Assembly (NCBI RefSeq): GCF_001307805.1
Contig: NZ_CP013862.1
Location: forward strand, 1,674,001-1,738,000
DNA: 64,000 nucleotides
Reading direction: 5' to 3'
DNA from: Lentibacillus amyloliquefaciens
Lineage (GTDB): Bacteria > Bacillota > Bacilli > Bacillales > Amphibacillaceae
The position numbers and the translations under genes were made by a program. Under the pieces are notes generated by a model. It saw nothing but the letters and a program-made list of their open reading frames with translations, did no database searches and was not told the DNA's origin. Position 1 is the first letter of the stretch. Every line of letters begins with the position of its first letter. Below are positions 26,707 through 35,833 of this stretch, one piece after another.

Positions 26707-27531
26707 ATGGAAACGATCGAAGCATTTTGGATGCTTGTAAAATATATTGTCCTTGGTCTGCTTCAGGGCTTCACGGAGCCGATACCAATCTCCTCAAGCG
26801 GCCACTTGGTTATCGTAAGGGATCTGTTTGATGTCGGAATTGACGGGCTATCCTTTGAAATCATGGTGAATTTCGGGTCTCTCATTGCAGTTCTCGTCAT
26901 TTACCGGAAAGATATTTACCGGCTCGTGGAAAATGGGATACGCTACATAACAACACGGGCTAATGACGCAAAAAGCGATTTTCAATTTATTCTGTTTCTC
27001 GTTATCGCAACCATTCCAACCGGGATTATTGGTGTGCTGTTTGAAGACTACATTGAAAGTCAGCTGAGCGGCGTTGCAGTAGTTGGTGTAACACTGGTGA
27101 TTACCGGCGCTGCTTTATGGATCATCCGGAATCTCAGAGGGCGGAAAAATGACGGGGGTATTACCATCAAAGATGCTATTATCGTCGGCCTGGCCCAGTC
27201 AGTTGCACTGGTCCCCGGCATCAGCCGCTCCGGTGCCACAATTGTCGCAGCGATGCTTGTTGGCATGAAAACCGAGACAGCTCTGCGCTTTTCATTTCTA
27301 TTGTATATCCCTGTCAGCCTCGGAATATCTGTTTTGTCCGCGGGTGAGATGATCGGCGGCGATAGTGATTTCAGTGTTGTTGCCATCCCTGCAATCCTGG
27401 CATTTGCAGCCTCAATTGTCGCCACTTATTATTCGTTACGCTGGTTCATGAATATCATGGCGCGCGGTAACCTGAAATATTTTGCGTATTACTGTTTTGC
27501 TGTCGGACTTCTTGTCATCATATTTCTGTAG
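26707..27531 (+). CDS. uppP: Undecaprenyl-diphosphatase
   Basis: A 274-residue membrane protein of the BacA/UppP family. Visible signatures are the [17 protein letters not shown] motif near the N-terminus (glutamate- and serine-rich catalytic segment) and [16 protein letters not shown]. It dephosphorylates undecaprenyl-PP to recycle the lipid carrier for peptidoglycan synthesis and gives bacitracin tolerance. About eight membrane helices. ATG 26707 follows GGGAGG. Confidence 0.95.
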   Translation: METIEAFWMLVKYIVLGLLQGFTEPIPISSSGHLVIVRDLFDVGIDGLSFEIMVNFGSLIAVLVIYRKDIYRLVENGIRYITTRANDAKSDFQFILFLVIATIPTGIIGVLFEDYIESQLSGVAVVGVTLVITGAALWIIRNLRGRKNDGGITIKDAIIVGLAQSVALVPGISRSGATIVAAMLVGMKTETALRFSFLLYIPVSLGISVLSAGEMIGGDSDFSVVAIPAILAFAASIVATYYSLRWFMNIMARGNLKYFAYYCFAVGLLVIIFL

Positions 27532-27560
27532 AAGATGCACATCCCAATTGGATGGACATA

Positions 27561-27596
27561 AAAAGCTTCTAACCGATCTTGGTTAGAAGCTTTTTT
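27561..27596 (+). terminator. uppP terminator
   Basis: AAAAGCTTCTAACC / GGTTAGAAGC + TTTTTT, loop GATCTT; 29 nt after the uppP stop. On the other strand the same hairpin also ends in TTTTTA. Confidence 0.92.
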
Positions 27597-27731
27597 GCGT
27601 CCTTGGCGCCTATGCTCCTCGCGCCATGCTTTTGGCACATAAACGCAGTATGGTTCGCTTTCCATGTAATCCCCTGTCACATTATACGCTTTTTGTATCG
27701 CTCGTTTCGTTACATTCGGTGTGGCAGATGG

Positions 27732-27851
27732 GAAGGAAAAAAATTGATTGACGATATATACGAAATGGATAACCCGATGCTGGTGTTTACAGGCGGCGAT
27801 TCTCTGATGCGGCCTGATGTGTTTGCTATTGCTGAATATGCGGTGCAGAGG
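27732..27851 (+). pseudogene. Remnant of a radical SAM/SPASM gene (internal fragment)
   Basis: Forty codons, EGKKLIDDIYEMDNPMLVFTGG, then DSLMRPDVFAIAEYAVQR, match the region after the CxxxCxxC cluster of TIGR04053-like/NirJ-like radical SAM proteins (LIDDI...P-LVFTGGDPLMR-DVFEIAEYA). Both the N-terminal Fe-S cysteines and everything after AEYAVQR are missing, and no start codon or ribosome site precedes it. The regulator gene that follows begins 96 nt later. In relatives such radical SAM genes often neighbour a Crp/Fnr regulator, so this looks like an excised partner gene. Confidence 0.75.
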
Positions 27852-27946
27852 TGTGCGTGTATTGATGACATTTATGGTATGGTAGAATTAAACCATGTAA
27901 GAACTTCTACATCTCCTATCGTTGACAAAAGGAGGGGCCCGACTTT

Positions 27947-28639
27947 ATGAATACTGAAACAGTGCAGGAATTACTCCAGAAATTCCCGTTATTTAAAGGG
28001 CTGACCGATTATGAAATCGAGTCGATTGTCGAATTGGCCAAGAGTCGTATGTATCGGCACGGCACACACATATTTATGCAAGGCGATCCATTGACAAATG
28101 TTTACTTTATCCATCAGGGAAAAATAAAAATCTATAAAACCGATTTTCATGGAAAAGAACAGATTGTAAACGTGCTCCAGGCCGGCGATATGTTTCCGCA
28201 TCAAGGATTTTTCAGGCAGGACGACTATCCGGCGCATGCTGAAGTGTTAGAAGATGCCACGTTAATTTACATTCCAATTCCGTCATTTGAAAACTTTCTC
28301 GTCAACCAGCCGGAAATCTGTGTGAAGCTTTTTCGTGTGCTTGGGGATATCATTGTTGATTTGCAGACACGTCTGGAAGAAAAGCTTTTACATAACACAT
28401 ACGAGCAGATCATCATGCTTCTTATACGTCTTTCCAAAGGCTACGGCAAAGAAACAAGCGATGGCATGACGAAGCTGACGACCAATTTTACAAACCGTGA
28501 ACTCGCTAACATGATCGGATCCAGCCGTGAAACTGTCAGCCGCACACTTACACAGCTGAAAAAGCAACATTTAATTACAGCCGATAAGTCCGGTGCAATT
28601 GTTTTGGATATTAATGCACTGGAAGAGGAATTATTTTAA
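27947..28639 (+). CDS. Crp/Fnr family transcriptional regulator
   Basis: A 230-residue protein: cyclic-nucleotide-binding-like beta-roll (FMQGDPLTNVYFIHQGKIKIYKTD, NVLQAGDMFPHQGFF) followed by a C-terminal Crp-type HTH (TNRELANMIGSSRETVSRTLTQLKKQHLI). There is no N-terminal cysteine cluster of the Fe-S Fnr type, so oxygen sensing by a cluster is unlikely. The effector is unknown. ATG 27947 follows AAAGGAGG. The radical SAM remnant just upstream suggests the original regulon was anaerobic or haem/nitrite related. Confidence 0.9.
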   Translation: MNTETVQELLQKFPLFKGLTDYEIESIVELAKSRMYRHGTHIFMQGDPLTNVYFIHQGKIKIYKTDFHGKEQIVNVLQAGDMFPHQGFFRQDDYPAHAEVLEDATLIYIPIPSFENFLVNQPEICVKLFRVLGDIIVDLQTRLEEKLLHNTYEQIIMLLIRLSKGYGKETSDGMTKLTTNFTNRELANMIGSSRETVSRTLTQLKKQHLITADKSGAIVLDINALEEELF

Positions 28640-28683
28640 CGAAGTCTACCCCGCTATTGAGTGAAAATAAGTCCTTTAAGCTG

Positions 28684-28722
28684 AAAAAGCCGCATTCTTC
28701 GTTGAAAAATGCGGCTTCTTTT
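28684..28722 (+). terminator. Terminator of the Crp/Fnr gene
   Basis: AAAAGCCGCATT / AATGCGGCTTCTTTT around an 11-nt loop. Confidence 0.88.
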
Positions 28723-28781
28723 CAAAAATGGTTTTTAACTTTGATTTTACAATCTTTCATACATTCCTTTTTCGATTTATT

Positions 28782-28932
28782 CCGCATGTAACTGGCAGTA
28801 AGACCCCCCTCAAATGTTCGCGTATACTATGAAGATTAGGTGGGGGATGGCTGCCAGTAAATGTCCGATTCGTTCATCTAACAATCAGTGAGGGGAAGAA
28901 AGAACACCAACACTGATTGAAGATTCACTTTA
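28782..28932 (-). repeat. Repeat A copy, inverted, long internal form
   Basis: CCGCATGTAACTGGCAGTAAG, a long variable hairpin including CCCCCCTC / GGTGGGGG, CTGCCAGTAAATGTCCGATTC, then hairpin 1 arms AATCAGTG / CACTGATT and the end AAGATTCACTTTA. Read on the minus strand it starts 0 nt after the TAA stop of the UspA gene at 28933. Confidence 0.85.
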
Positions 28933-29349
28933 TTACTTCACAATAAGAACAGGACAATCAACGCGTTTTGCCACTTTATGGCTAACACTTCCCAAAATCA
29001 TGGTTTGTAGTTTATTAAGCCCCCGACTTCCAATGACAACACAGTCAAAATTATTATCGTTTGTAAATTCTACGACCGTTGGACCAGGTTCACCATGCAA
29101 AATATGTGTCTTACATTCTATATTTGCATCAAGAACCATTTGTTTAACTGCTTTAACCTTTTCGTTACGTTTCTTTTCAATTTCGTATTTATTCGTGGAA
29201 TTTAATACATCTGATTTTGCTGTATTGCCATCAACGACATAAACGATATCAATTGTTCCACCGAATTTCTCTGCTAGTTGAATGGCATGTTGGGTGGATC
29301 GAAAGGAATGCTCTGATCCATCTGTTGCAATTAATATTTTATGAAACAT
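28933..29349 (-). CDS. Universal stress protein UspA family, paralogue 2
   Basis: A 138-residue UspA protein beginning MFHKILIATDGSEHSFRSTQHAIQ with the nucleotide-binding pattern GSRGLNKLQTMILGS-type at the end. It is highly similar along its whole length to the paralogue at 18383-18799. It is 32 nt after the SulP transporter stop, a pairing (SulP-UspA) seen in many bacteria and probably co-transcribed. The start is ATG 29349 after AAGG; an earlier in-frame start would overlap the ribosome site. Confidence 0.9.
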   Translation of the reverse strand: MFHKILIATDGSEHSFRSTQHAIQLAEKFGGTIDIVYVVDGNTAKSDVLNSTNKYEIEKKRNEKVKAVKQMVLDANIECKTHILHGEPGPTVVEFTNDNNFDCVVIGSRGLNKLQTMILGSVSHKVAKRVDCPVLIVK

Positions 29350-29381
29350 CGCTAACCTTATCCCTTCATTTTCCAATATAA

Positions 29382-30842
29382 TTAATGTTCTGAAGCCTGT
29401 GATAATCCGCCAATACGATTTTTCAATTGTTGACTTGCTTCATTTAGTCCTGAGTAATGAACTTCTATATTGTTCTGAGCAAATTTCATTTCAATTTTAT
29501 CCAATGCTCCAATTGCTGAATCATCCCATAAGTGTGCATGTGTTAAATCTATTTCTACTTGTTTAATAGAATCATTAAAATTGAACTTGTCAGGAAATTC
29601 ATTGACAGAAGCAAAGAATAATTGGCCGTGAACATGATATATCTTTTTCTGTTCTTTTATGACAAGTTCCTCTGTTACTTTTACCTTTGAGATTTTTGCT
29701 GCAAAGAAAATGGCACTTAGTAATACCCCGGCCAAGACACCTAAAGCTAAGTTATGCGTAAATAATACAATTACAACTGTTGTTATCATTACAGTTGCAT
29801 CTGTTTTTGGCAATTTGTTTAAGTTCTTCACGGATGCCCAATCAAACGTACTTATGGAAACCATGAACATGACACCGGCTAAAGCGGCCATTGGGATTTG
29901 GACAACCAAACCGCCTAATGCGATAATTAAGAACATTAATACAGCTCCTGCTACAAGTAAAGATAAACGCCCTTTTCCACCTGATTTGACGTTGATAACT
30001 GATTGACCAATCATCGCGCAACCAGCCATTCCACCGAAGAATCCTGTAACCATATTAGCAATGCCCTGTCCGCGACTTTCCCTATTTTTATTACTCTCTG
30101 TATCCGTCATATCATCGACAATATTTGCGGTTAATAGCGTTTCTACTAAACCAACAATTGCCAAGGATAGAGAATATGGAAGAATGATCATTAATGTTTC
30201 CAGGCTAAATGGAATAGATGGAATTAAGAATACTGGTAACTGTTGAGTTAATGCACCCATATCTCCGACTGTACCTACTTGAAGGTTAGCAGTGATTGCT
30301 ATTACTGTTACAACGACAATGGCTACCAATGTAGACGGTACAGCTTTAGTAATCTTTGGAAATAAATATATGATTGCCAGAGTTAAAGCTACTAAAGCAT
30401 ACATGACCCAAGTTTCTCCTACAAAGTGGTCAAGCTGTGCCATAAAGATCATAATGGCTAATGCGTTAACAAATCCGACCATGACAGAGCGAGGGACAAA
30501 CTTCATCACTTTAGCCATTTTAAAAACACCAAATAAAATTTGAATGATCCCCGTTAAGATTGTTGCTGCTAGCAAATACTGAAGTCCATGATCAGCTATT
30601 AAATCTACCATAAGCAAAGCCATTGCTCCGGTTGCCCCTGAAATCATTCCCGGTCGCCCGCCTACAAAAGCGAGGACAACAGCAATACAAAACGCTGCAT
30701 AAAGACCTACCATCGGGTCTACGCCAGCGATTATAGAGAAGGCAATCGCTTCTGGAATAAGTGCTAATGCCACAACGATTCCCGACATGGTATCACCACG
30801 AATATTCCCAAACCAGTCTTGCTTTATATTTTGTATATTCAT
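29382..30842 (-). CDS. SulP family anion transporter with STAS domain
   Basis: A 486-residue protein. The SulP signature [15 protein letters not shown] lies near residue 60, with about ten membrane helices to residue 400. A C-terminal STAS domain follows ([21 protein letters not shown]...[23 protein letters not shown]). SulP proteins move sulphate, bicarbonate or dicarboxylates. A specific substrate is not evident. AAAGGAG precedes ATG. The UspA gene downstream is likely in the same transcript. Confidence 0.9.
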   Translation of the reverse strand: MNIQNIKQDWFGNIRGDTMSGIVVALALIPEAIAFSIIAGVDPMVGLYAAFCIAVVLAFVGGRPGMISGATGAMALLMVDLIADHGLQYLLAATILTGIIQILFGVFKMAKVMKFVPRSVMVGFVNALAIMIFMAQLDHFVGETWVMYALVALTLAIIYLFPKITKAVPSTLVAIVVVTVIAITANLQVGTVGDMGALTQQLPVFLIPSIPFSLETLMIILPYSLSLAIVGLVETLLTANIVDDMTDTESNKNRESRGQGIANMVTGFFGGMAGCAMIGQSVINVKSGGKGRLSLLVAGAVLMFLIIALGGLVVQIPMAALAGVMFMVSISTFDWASVKNLNKLPKTDATVMITTVVIVLFTHNLALGVLAGVLLSAIFFAAKISKVKVTEELVIKEQKKIYHVHGQLFFASVNEFPDKFNFNDSIKQVEIDLTHAHLWDDSAIGALDKIEMKFAQNNIEVHYSGLNEASQQLKNRIGGLSQASEH

Positions 30843-31105
30843 GTTTTACTCCTTTTTGTTTATTTTAACTTTTGGCTCTCACAAAAGTTTGTGCCGCTTT
30901 TAACAAAACGAATCATATCATATAATCATGGCATTCACAAAACCGTAAGAAAACGTAAACATTATTAACATCCTTCCGTTTTCTCTTGTTTTCTCCAAAT
31001 ACACACACTGAACAGTAAAAACACAAAAAGTTTATATTTGTTTATAACCACTTATAATTGACTATAAATAACCTCTTGTTTTTTTAATCAAATATGTTTT
31101 TATGG

Positions 31106-31111
31106 TATAAT
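31106..31111 (+). promoter_or_regulatory. TATAAT box of the HTH gene
   Basis: A consensus -10 TATAAT, with TTTAAT 17 nt upstream as a weak -35, 35 nt before the ATG. The AT-rich 30843-31105 region also holds the divergent SulP promoter and shows no gene. Confidence 0.6.
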
Positions 31112-31145
31112 AGTAGAGAGTTTACAGTTTGGAGGCGTCATTATT

Positions 31146-31337
31146 ATGGCAGATGAGACCAAAGAGATTATGACTGTTTCACAAGTTGCCGAGTATTTAC
31201 AATTGAGTGAAATGACAACATATAAATTGGTGCAAGAAGGAAAGATTCCTGCTTTCAAAATTGGGCGACATTGGCGAGTAAAAAGAGACGATTTAAATGA
31301 GTTAATTGAGAGATTAAAAAAGGGTGAACGAATATAA
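31146..31337 (+). CDS. Excisionase-family (MerR-type) HTH DNA-binding protein
   Basis: A 63-residue protein, MTVSQVAEYLQLSEMTTYKLVQEG then KIPAFKIGRHWRVKRDDLNELI, the complete excisionase-type helix-turn-helix domain with no added effector domain. GGAGG is 10 nt upstream of ATG. It stands alone with its own promoter and terminator and is not next to an integrase. It could be a small global regulator or a mobile-element leftover; its target is unknown. Confidence 0.88.
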   Translation: MADETKEIMTVSQVAEYLQLSEMTTYKLVQEGKIPAFKIGRHWRVKRDDLNELIERLKKGERI

Positions 31338-31339
31338 TG

Positions 31340-31378
31340 AAAAGACTCCAAGGGAAAAATTAACCTGGAGTCTTTTTA
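31340..31378 (+). terminator. Terminator of the HTH gene
   Basis: AAAGACTCCA / TGGAGTCTTTTT around about 16 nt, directly after the stop. Confidence 0.88.
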
Positions 31379-31381
31379 AAG

Positions 31382-31566
31382 CGCGTGTTCAAAAAGGAGG
31401 ATAAAACCGAGAAGTTCGGGGCGACGCAGTTTCGAGCAGAGAAAAACTCCCCCCCGAATTTACATCGCACGCAGGAAAAGTGGTTTCCTTTTCCAAGGAG
31501 AAGAAAAACAAGCCAACTAGAAACATCGACGTGTCATTTTTACCGGACTTTTTGAACAACCTCTTT
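31382..31566 (-). repeat. Repeat B (MITE-like), long copy
   Basis: CGCGTGTTCAAAAAGGAGG at one end, TACCGGACTTTTTGAACAACCTCTT at the other (inverted termini). Internal AACCGAGAAGTTCGGG and AAAACAAGCCAACTAG match the other copies. About 185 bp, with a central section not shared with the shorter copies. Confidence 0.82.
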
Positions 31567-31575
31567 AAGGAGATA

Positions 31576-31815
31576 TTAATGACTACTGAGATGTACTAGC
31601 TGGGTTTTTAATTTTTCAATATTTAAAAATCCTATCAAAAAAATTAATAACAATACTATTATTTCAAGGTTTGAATGAAGTTTATTAACGTGAGCATAAG
31701 AAAAATCTTCCCTTTTTAAAACAGTGATAACACCGATGAAAGTGAATGAAGCAAATACTGAAAAAATAATTGCATCCTCTCTATGGTGGTGAACTGAAGT
31801 TATTGAAAAGCCGCG
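31576..31815 (-). pseudogene. Start-less remnant of a two-helix membrane protein
   Basis: On the minus strand 80 codons are open and read into a stop at 31576, with two hydrophobic segments (AIIFSVFASFTFIGVITVL and NLEIIVLLLIFLIGFLNI). No start codon is found before the frame runs into the 51-bp repeat array. It therefore looks like the 3' end of a lost gene. The family is not recognised. Confidence 0.4.
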
Positions 31816-31871
31816 TGCGTGTGAGTATGTCTCTCGAAGCCGGAAATGAGTTTTGTGGATGGCAAAAAGAC

Positions 31872-31996
31872 CCCGAAAGTGGCACTCGAGTCCATTTCAA
31901 TGGCAATGTAACATCGAAATGTCCTCGAGAGCGGTTATCGAGTCCAAATCATGGCGCAAGCGGTATCAAAAAGCCTCGAGAGTAATTATCGGGACC
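31872..31996. repeat. Diverged 51-bp tandem repeat with CTCGAG-type motif
   Basis: Three imperfect units spaced 51 bp (31872, 31923, 31974) beginning CCYCGARAGYGGYTATCGAG-type. The second and third share CCTCGAGAG. It is similar in style to the 52-bp CTCGAGTCC array at 41500. The flanking 31816-31871 and 31997-32129 show no gene. Confidence 0.6.
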
Positions 31997-32129
31997 AAAC
32001 TGCACTATAAATCCGTCGAAAAGTTCTTGAGCACAGGTCTCAACATCACTGAGAGCAGCCGTCTCCAGTAAATCCTCATTATTCTCAGCTTCACTTGCGA
32101 ACACAGATAAATTAGAGCGATGGCAGCGA

Positions 32130-32924
32130 TCAGCCCAATATCGCCCGGTCGCTCTCGAAATCACTTCCGCGTTTTTTCTGGAATTCCTGCATCAAGTCCT
32201 CAATTGTGAGATTGTCTTTTTCATCTTGAGCGATATCTAAAATAATTTCGCCTTTATCCATCATTAATAATCTGTCACCCAAATCAAGTGCCTGCTGCAT
32301 ATTGTGGGTTACCATAAGTGTCGTCAAGCCAAACTTGTTCACGACATCACGGGTAATATCAATGATCAATTGAGCCCTTGACGGATCGAGTGCAGCTGTA
32401 TGTTCATCCAGAAGCAAAATGTCCGGTTCGGTGAATGTTGCCATCAAGAGAGAAAGCGCTTGTCGTTCACCGCCTGAAAGAAGACCCACCTTTGCCGTCA
32501 AACGATCTTCGAGCCCTAAATTAAGGGTAGCTAAGTAATCCTTAAACATTTCTTTTCGTTTTTTCGTAACGCCCGGCCTTAGCTTTCTTTTTTTATTTCT
32601 GGCAAAAGCCATTGCCAAATTTTCTTCGATCGTCATATCTGGCGCCGTTCCAGCCATGGGATCCTGAAATACACGGCCGATAAAATGTGACCGTTTATAT
32701 TCCGGGAGATTGACGACTTCCCTTTCATTAACAACGATACTGCCGACATCCGGCTCCAGATTTCCGGAAATGACGTTCATCAAGGTCGATTTGCCGGCAC
32801 CATTACTTCCGATAACCGTCACAAACTCACCTTTTTGCAGTTCGAGGTCAATTGAGTGCAATGCCCGTTTTTCATCCGGTGTATTTTCATTAAAGATAAT
32901 GGCTGTATCCTGTAACCGAAGCAT
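32130..32924 (-). CDS. trpZ: ABC transporter ATP-binding protein (TrpZ-like)
   Basis: A 264-residue ATPase: Walker A GSNGAGKSTLMN, signature LLSGGERQALSLL, Walker B PDILLLDEH, and a switch His in MVTHNMQQALDLG. It energises uptake by the adjacent permease and binding protein of the TrpXYZ family. It starts 2 nt after the permease stop, so it is translationally coupled. Confidence 0.93.
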   Translation of the reverse strand: MLRLQDTAIIFNENTPDEKRALHSIDLELQKGEFVTVIGSNGAGKSTLMNVISGNLEPDVGSIVVNEREVVNLPEYKRSHFIGRVFQDPMAGTAPDMTIEENLAMAFARNKKRKLRPGVTKKRKEMFKDYLATLNLGLEDRLTAKVGLLSGGERQALSLLMATFTEPDILLLDEHTAALDPSRAQLIIDITRDVVNKFGLTTLMVTHNMQQALDLGDRLLMMDKGEIILDIAQDEKDNLTIEDLMQEFQKKRGSDFESDRAILG

Positions 32925-32926
32925 TG

Positions 32927-33913
32927 TTATACCTCCCTGGCTTTCTGCTGCAATAATTCAGTCCGTTTTCGTACGCGTCTTTTTTTCTCATTGCGTGCTT
33001 GGATTATTTTCGGTGTGATTAATGCCGCTACGACGAGTACCGCTGTAATAAGTTTCATATCGCCGGTCTCCAAAAAATCAGCACGCAGCGCCATTGTTAC
33101 GAACATCCGATAAATAATGGCACCGCCAATAACAGCAAGTGTTGCCCGTGCAATAGACTTCACACCAAATATTGACTCCCCAATAATAACAGATGCGAGT
33201 CCGATAATAATCATGCCAATACCCATGTTCACATCCGCGAAACCACCCAACTGGGCAACCAATCCGCCTGAAAAGGCCACAAAAGCATTTGATATGCCAA
33301 TACCGGTAACAATCAGATAATCGGTATTTGCTGAAAGACTGCGGATCATCTTTTTATTATTACCTGTCGCTCTCAGCGCCAGACCAACCTCTGTTTTCAA
33401 ATAATAATCGGTCAAAATTTTGATAAAGAGGGTAACAAGTATCATGGCGAATACAATCACCCATGTTGAAGGAGTTTGGTCCAATCCTAATCCAGTTAAC
33501 ATTCCATTGAAAAAGGAGTCGATACCTGTTGCCGCCCATAGGGACTCCAACTGTTGAAACAAAGTCGTTTCGTTTAACATGGATAGCGTTGGCTGCCCCA
33601 ATATTCGCAGGTTAATCGAATAAAGGGCTGTCATCATAATAATCCCTGCTAATAAAGGATTAATTTTTCCTTTCGTGTGTAAAATACCGGTTATACACCC
33701 TGCTATAAATCCGGCAACTGCCGCCATAAGCGATGCAATTATTGGAGAAGTGCCGTTTACGATAAGTATCGCTGCAACTGCAGCACCGGTAACAAAGCTA
33801 CCATCAACAGTTAAATCCGGAAAATCCAGGATGCGAAAAGACAAATATACCCCAAGCGCCATAATGGCATAAATAAGTCCTGATTCAAAAGCTCCAAATA
33901 ATGATATAAGCAT
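32927..33913 (-). CDS. trpY: ABC transporter permease (TrpY-like, branched-chain/LivH-like fold)
   Basis: A 328-residue permease with 8-9 helices of the LivH-like family (GLIYAIMALGVYLSFRILDFPDLTVDGSF; GLRATGNNKKMIRSL-type cytoplasmic loop, here LALRATGNNKKMIRSLSANTDY). It forms the membrane part of a TrpXYZ-type importer. A basic C-terminal tail (RNEKKRRVRKRTELLQQKAREV) follows. It is separated from its binding-protein gene by a 592-bp repeat-filled gap. Confidence 0.9.
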   Translation of the reverse strand: MLISLFGAFESGLIYAIMALGVYLSFRILDFPDLTVDGSFVTGAAVAAILIVNGTSPIIASLMAAVAGFIAGCITGILHTKGKINPLLAGIIMMTALYSINLRILGQPTLSMLNETTLFQQLESLWAATGIDSFFNGMLTGLGLDQTPSTWVIVFAMILVTLFIKILTDYYLKTEVGLALRATGNNKKMIRSLSANTDYLIVTGIGISNAFVAFSGGLVAQLGGFADVNMGIGMIIIGLASVIIGESIFGVKSIARATLAVIGGAIIYRMFVTMALRADFLETGDMKLITAVLVVAALITPKIIQARNEKKRRVRKRTELLQQKAREV

Positions 33914-34018
33914 GGTTGCCTCCTTATGGCAATACAGCCATTAACACCGTCTTGCCCGGCCTGTAAAATCTCTTTAGTTGGCTGTTTCAAAATAATTGTT
34001 GTTTATGACACAAAATCC

Positions 34019-34041
34019 ATAAACTGCGAAGTAACTTCAAG
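34019..34041. repeat. Shared motif of a dispersed repeat in the trpX-trpY gap
   Basis: A TAAACTGCGAAGTAACTT block that recurs at 41440. The surrounding 33960-34205 region (for example GAGTCTGCGTACATTGCCTG) looks like a decayed element, and no gene is seen. Its ends are not certain. Confidence 0.45.
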
Positions 34042-34265
34042 TCTATTCTGTCTGATTAACACCAAATGCTTATAGACGCTCCGGCAATAAAACCCGTTTT
34101 CCATGGGCACCGCCTCAGCCTCCTCAGAAAGCAAAGGACGCTTTCTTGTCTTCGGACACGTGCTGTTCCCATTGGAGTCTGCGTACATTGCCTGCGCTGT
34201 AAATGACTCACTGTAGTTTTATTTGTTTATATAGGAAATTAGATGGTAATAGCCCTCCACACCAG

Positions 34266-34382
34266 CAGCTGGAATATGCGAGACTCCTGTGGGACAGCGA
34301 GCCAAAGAGACCCCGCAGTGAGCGGTTTTTGCGAGCGAGGAGGCTCGTGGTAAGCCCACGGAAAGCGAGTATATTCCAGCTG
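34266..34382. repeat. Repeat C, 117-bp element with terminal inverted repeats
   Basis: Perfect 12-bp ends CAGCTGGAATAT / ATATTCCAGCTG, extended imperfectly (left GCGAGACTCC, right GGAAAGCGAG). A GC-rich interior (GACCCCGCAG, GAGCGAGGAGGCTCG) folds internally. No ORF. Non-autonomous element within the trp transporter operon. Confidence 0.8.
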
Positions 34383-34505
34383 CGTCGCTAGAGAGTCTAA
34401 TGAAATTTTTACTTCACACTTTACATCAATTCCGCTGAATTAAGTTTCGCTTAATGTCACCTGGAGCAGTAAAGCTACAAAGAATTTGGAAAGAGCCTTT
34501 TGTTC

Positions 34506-35504
34506 TTATTCACCTTCAACAAGCTCAGCTTCTTCGTCCCAGTTATCACTCCACTCAATTCCCTGTTCCTCGGTAGCCTGTTCATTGATAAACAGCTGAA
34601 GTTCCGGCGGATATTCTACCGGGATATCTTTTGTGGTTTTCTCCCCAGTTAATATCTCTGCTGCCATTTCACCGGTACGATAGCCGATTGTATGGTAATC
34701 AATGCCGTAAGTGGCAAATCCGCCGCCTTTTAACGAATCAGGCTCACCGACCATTAATGGGATATCCTGTTCATTCGCAACACCTACGACACTATCTAAT
34801 GCAGAGACAACCGTGTTATCCGTAATGATATAAAATACATCTGCATCCTGAACCAATGTTGTTGCTGCATCCTTTACTTCTGAGGCGTTGGCAACCGTCC
34901 TCTCTTCCAGACTTAAACCTGTTCCCTCCATTGCTTTCTTGACAGAGTCAATTTGTGCAACAGAGTTTTGCTCACCTGCATTATAGACGGTACCTACTGT
35001 AGCATCCGGGAAATTATCAGCAATAAATTCAACCGTCTTGTTTATAGCTTCCGGGTGAAGGTCAAGTACACCTGTAATATTGTCACCAGGCTCATCCATT
35101 GATTCCACTAACCCAGCCCCAACAGCATCTGTTACTGATGTGAAAAGAATCGGAATATCCTCCGTTGCCTGCAGTGCTCCAAGCGCACTCGGGGTGGAAT
35201 TGGCAAATATCAGATCAACATCGTCTGCAACAAAATTATCAGAAATAGGTTTGACATTGTTCTGATCGTTTTGGGCGCTTTGGAAATCATACTCCACATC
35301 TAACCCTTCATCTTCCAGTGCGGCCTTGAACCCTTCATATGCCTGGTCCAATGACGGGTGTTCCACAATTTGTGTGGCACCTATTTGGTAGGTTTCAGCC
35401 CCTTCAGCTGATGAGTCTTCCTCCGAAGAGGCCTCATCAGATCCGCAAGCAACTAATAGACTTATAATTGCACCTACTATCATAATTTGAACCCATTTTT
35501 TCAT
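34506..35504 (-). CDS. trpX: ABC transporter substrate-binding lipoprotein (TrpX-like)
   Basis: A 332-residue lipoprotein with signal peptide MKKWVQIMIVGAIISLLVAC (lipobox LVAC). A two-domain PF04392-type binding fold follows (LIFANSTPSALGALQATEDIPILFTSVTDAVGAGLV...ITGVLDLHPEAINKTVEF). This family includes TrpX tryptophan-binding proteins; the ligand here is inferred, not proven. Start ATG 35504 follows GGGGGAA. It is the first gene of the intended trpXYZ operon but is separated by repeats from trpY. Upstream bases 35505-35833 show no gene and no obvious T-box. Confidence 0.88.
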   Translation of the reverse strand: MKKWVQIMIVGAIISLLVACGSDEASSEEDSSAEGAETYQIGATQIVEHPSLDQAYEGFKAALEDEGLDVEYDFQSAQNDQNNVKPISDNFVADDVDLIFANSTPSALGALQATEDIPILFTSVTDAVGAGLVESMDEPGDNITGVLDLHPEAINKTVEFIADNFPDATVGTVYNAGEQNSVAQIDSVKKAMEGTGLSLEERTVANASEVKDAATTLVQDADVFYIITDNTVVSALDSVVGVANEQDIPLMVGEPDSLKGGGFATYGIDYHTIGYRTGEMAAEILTGEKTTKDIPVEYPPELQLFINEQATEEQGIEWSDNWDEEAELVEGE

Positions 35505-35833
35505 ATCAATTCCCCCTTGCAAGAATTATCAAAAAATTATTTTTACATTGCTTTCCCACTTTAAATTATTAAAGCAATCATGTCTAAATAAAATCCTCGC
35601 CCTCTGTGTAACCAGAACAATAGACAATTTTTTCTCCCGACATCACTTTACCTATGTATTGCTTTATTAAGACTGCTTCACCTCCCTGAACTTTCCAAAT
35701 TGCATTGTGATGTCAAGATGTGACAAAAAATGTATTTATAAAAATATTATGATATATCCTACACTAACTTAGTCCATCGCGTCAATAAGGAATTGCATAA
35801 TTCGTCGGGGAATTTAAAGTTTTGCGGTGTGTA

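Noticed and set aside
27489..27680. Minus-strand frame giving MESEPYCVYVPKAWREEHRR-type product between uppP and the radical SAM remnant
   Set aside because: The composition is protein-like and a GGGG lies upstream of an ATG at 27665, but it reads through the uppP terminator and overlaps the uppP end. It stays undecided; a conservation search would settle it.
31386..31565. CRISPR-like spacing of repeated blocks in repeat-rich regions
   Set aside because: The repeated units at 31.4-32.0, 41.5 and 49.5 kb are contiguous tandem or inverted elements without unique spacers of constant size and without cas genes.
35520..35780. A T-box or TRAP site expected upstream of trpX
   Set aside because: No T-box AGGGTGG-type motif, no stem I features, and no series of GAG/TAG repeats were seen.
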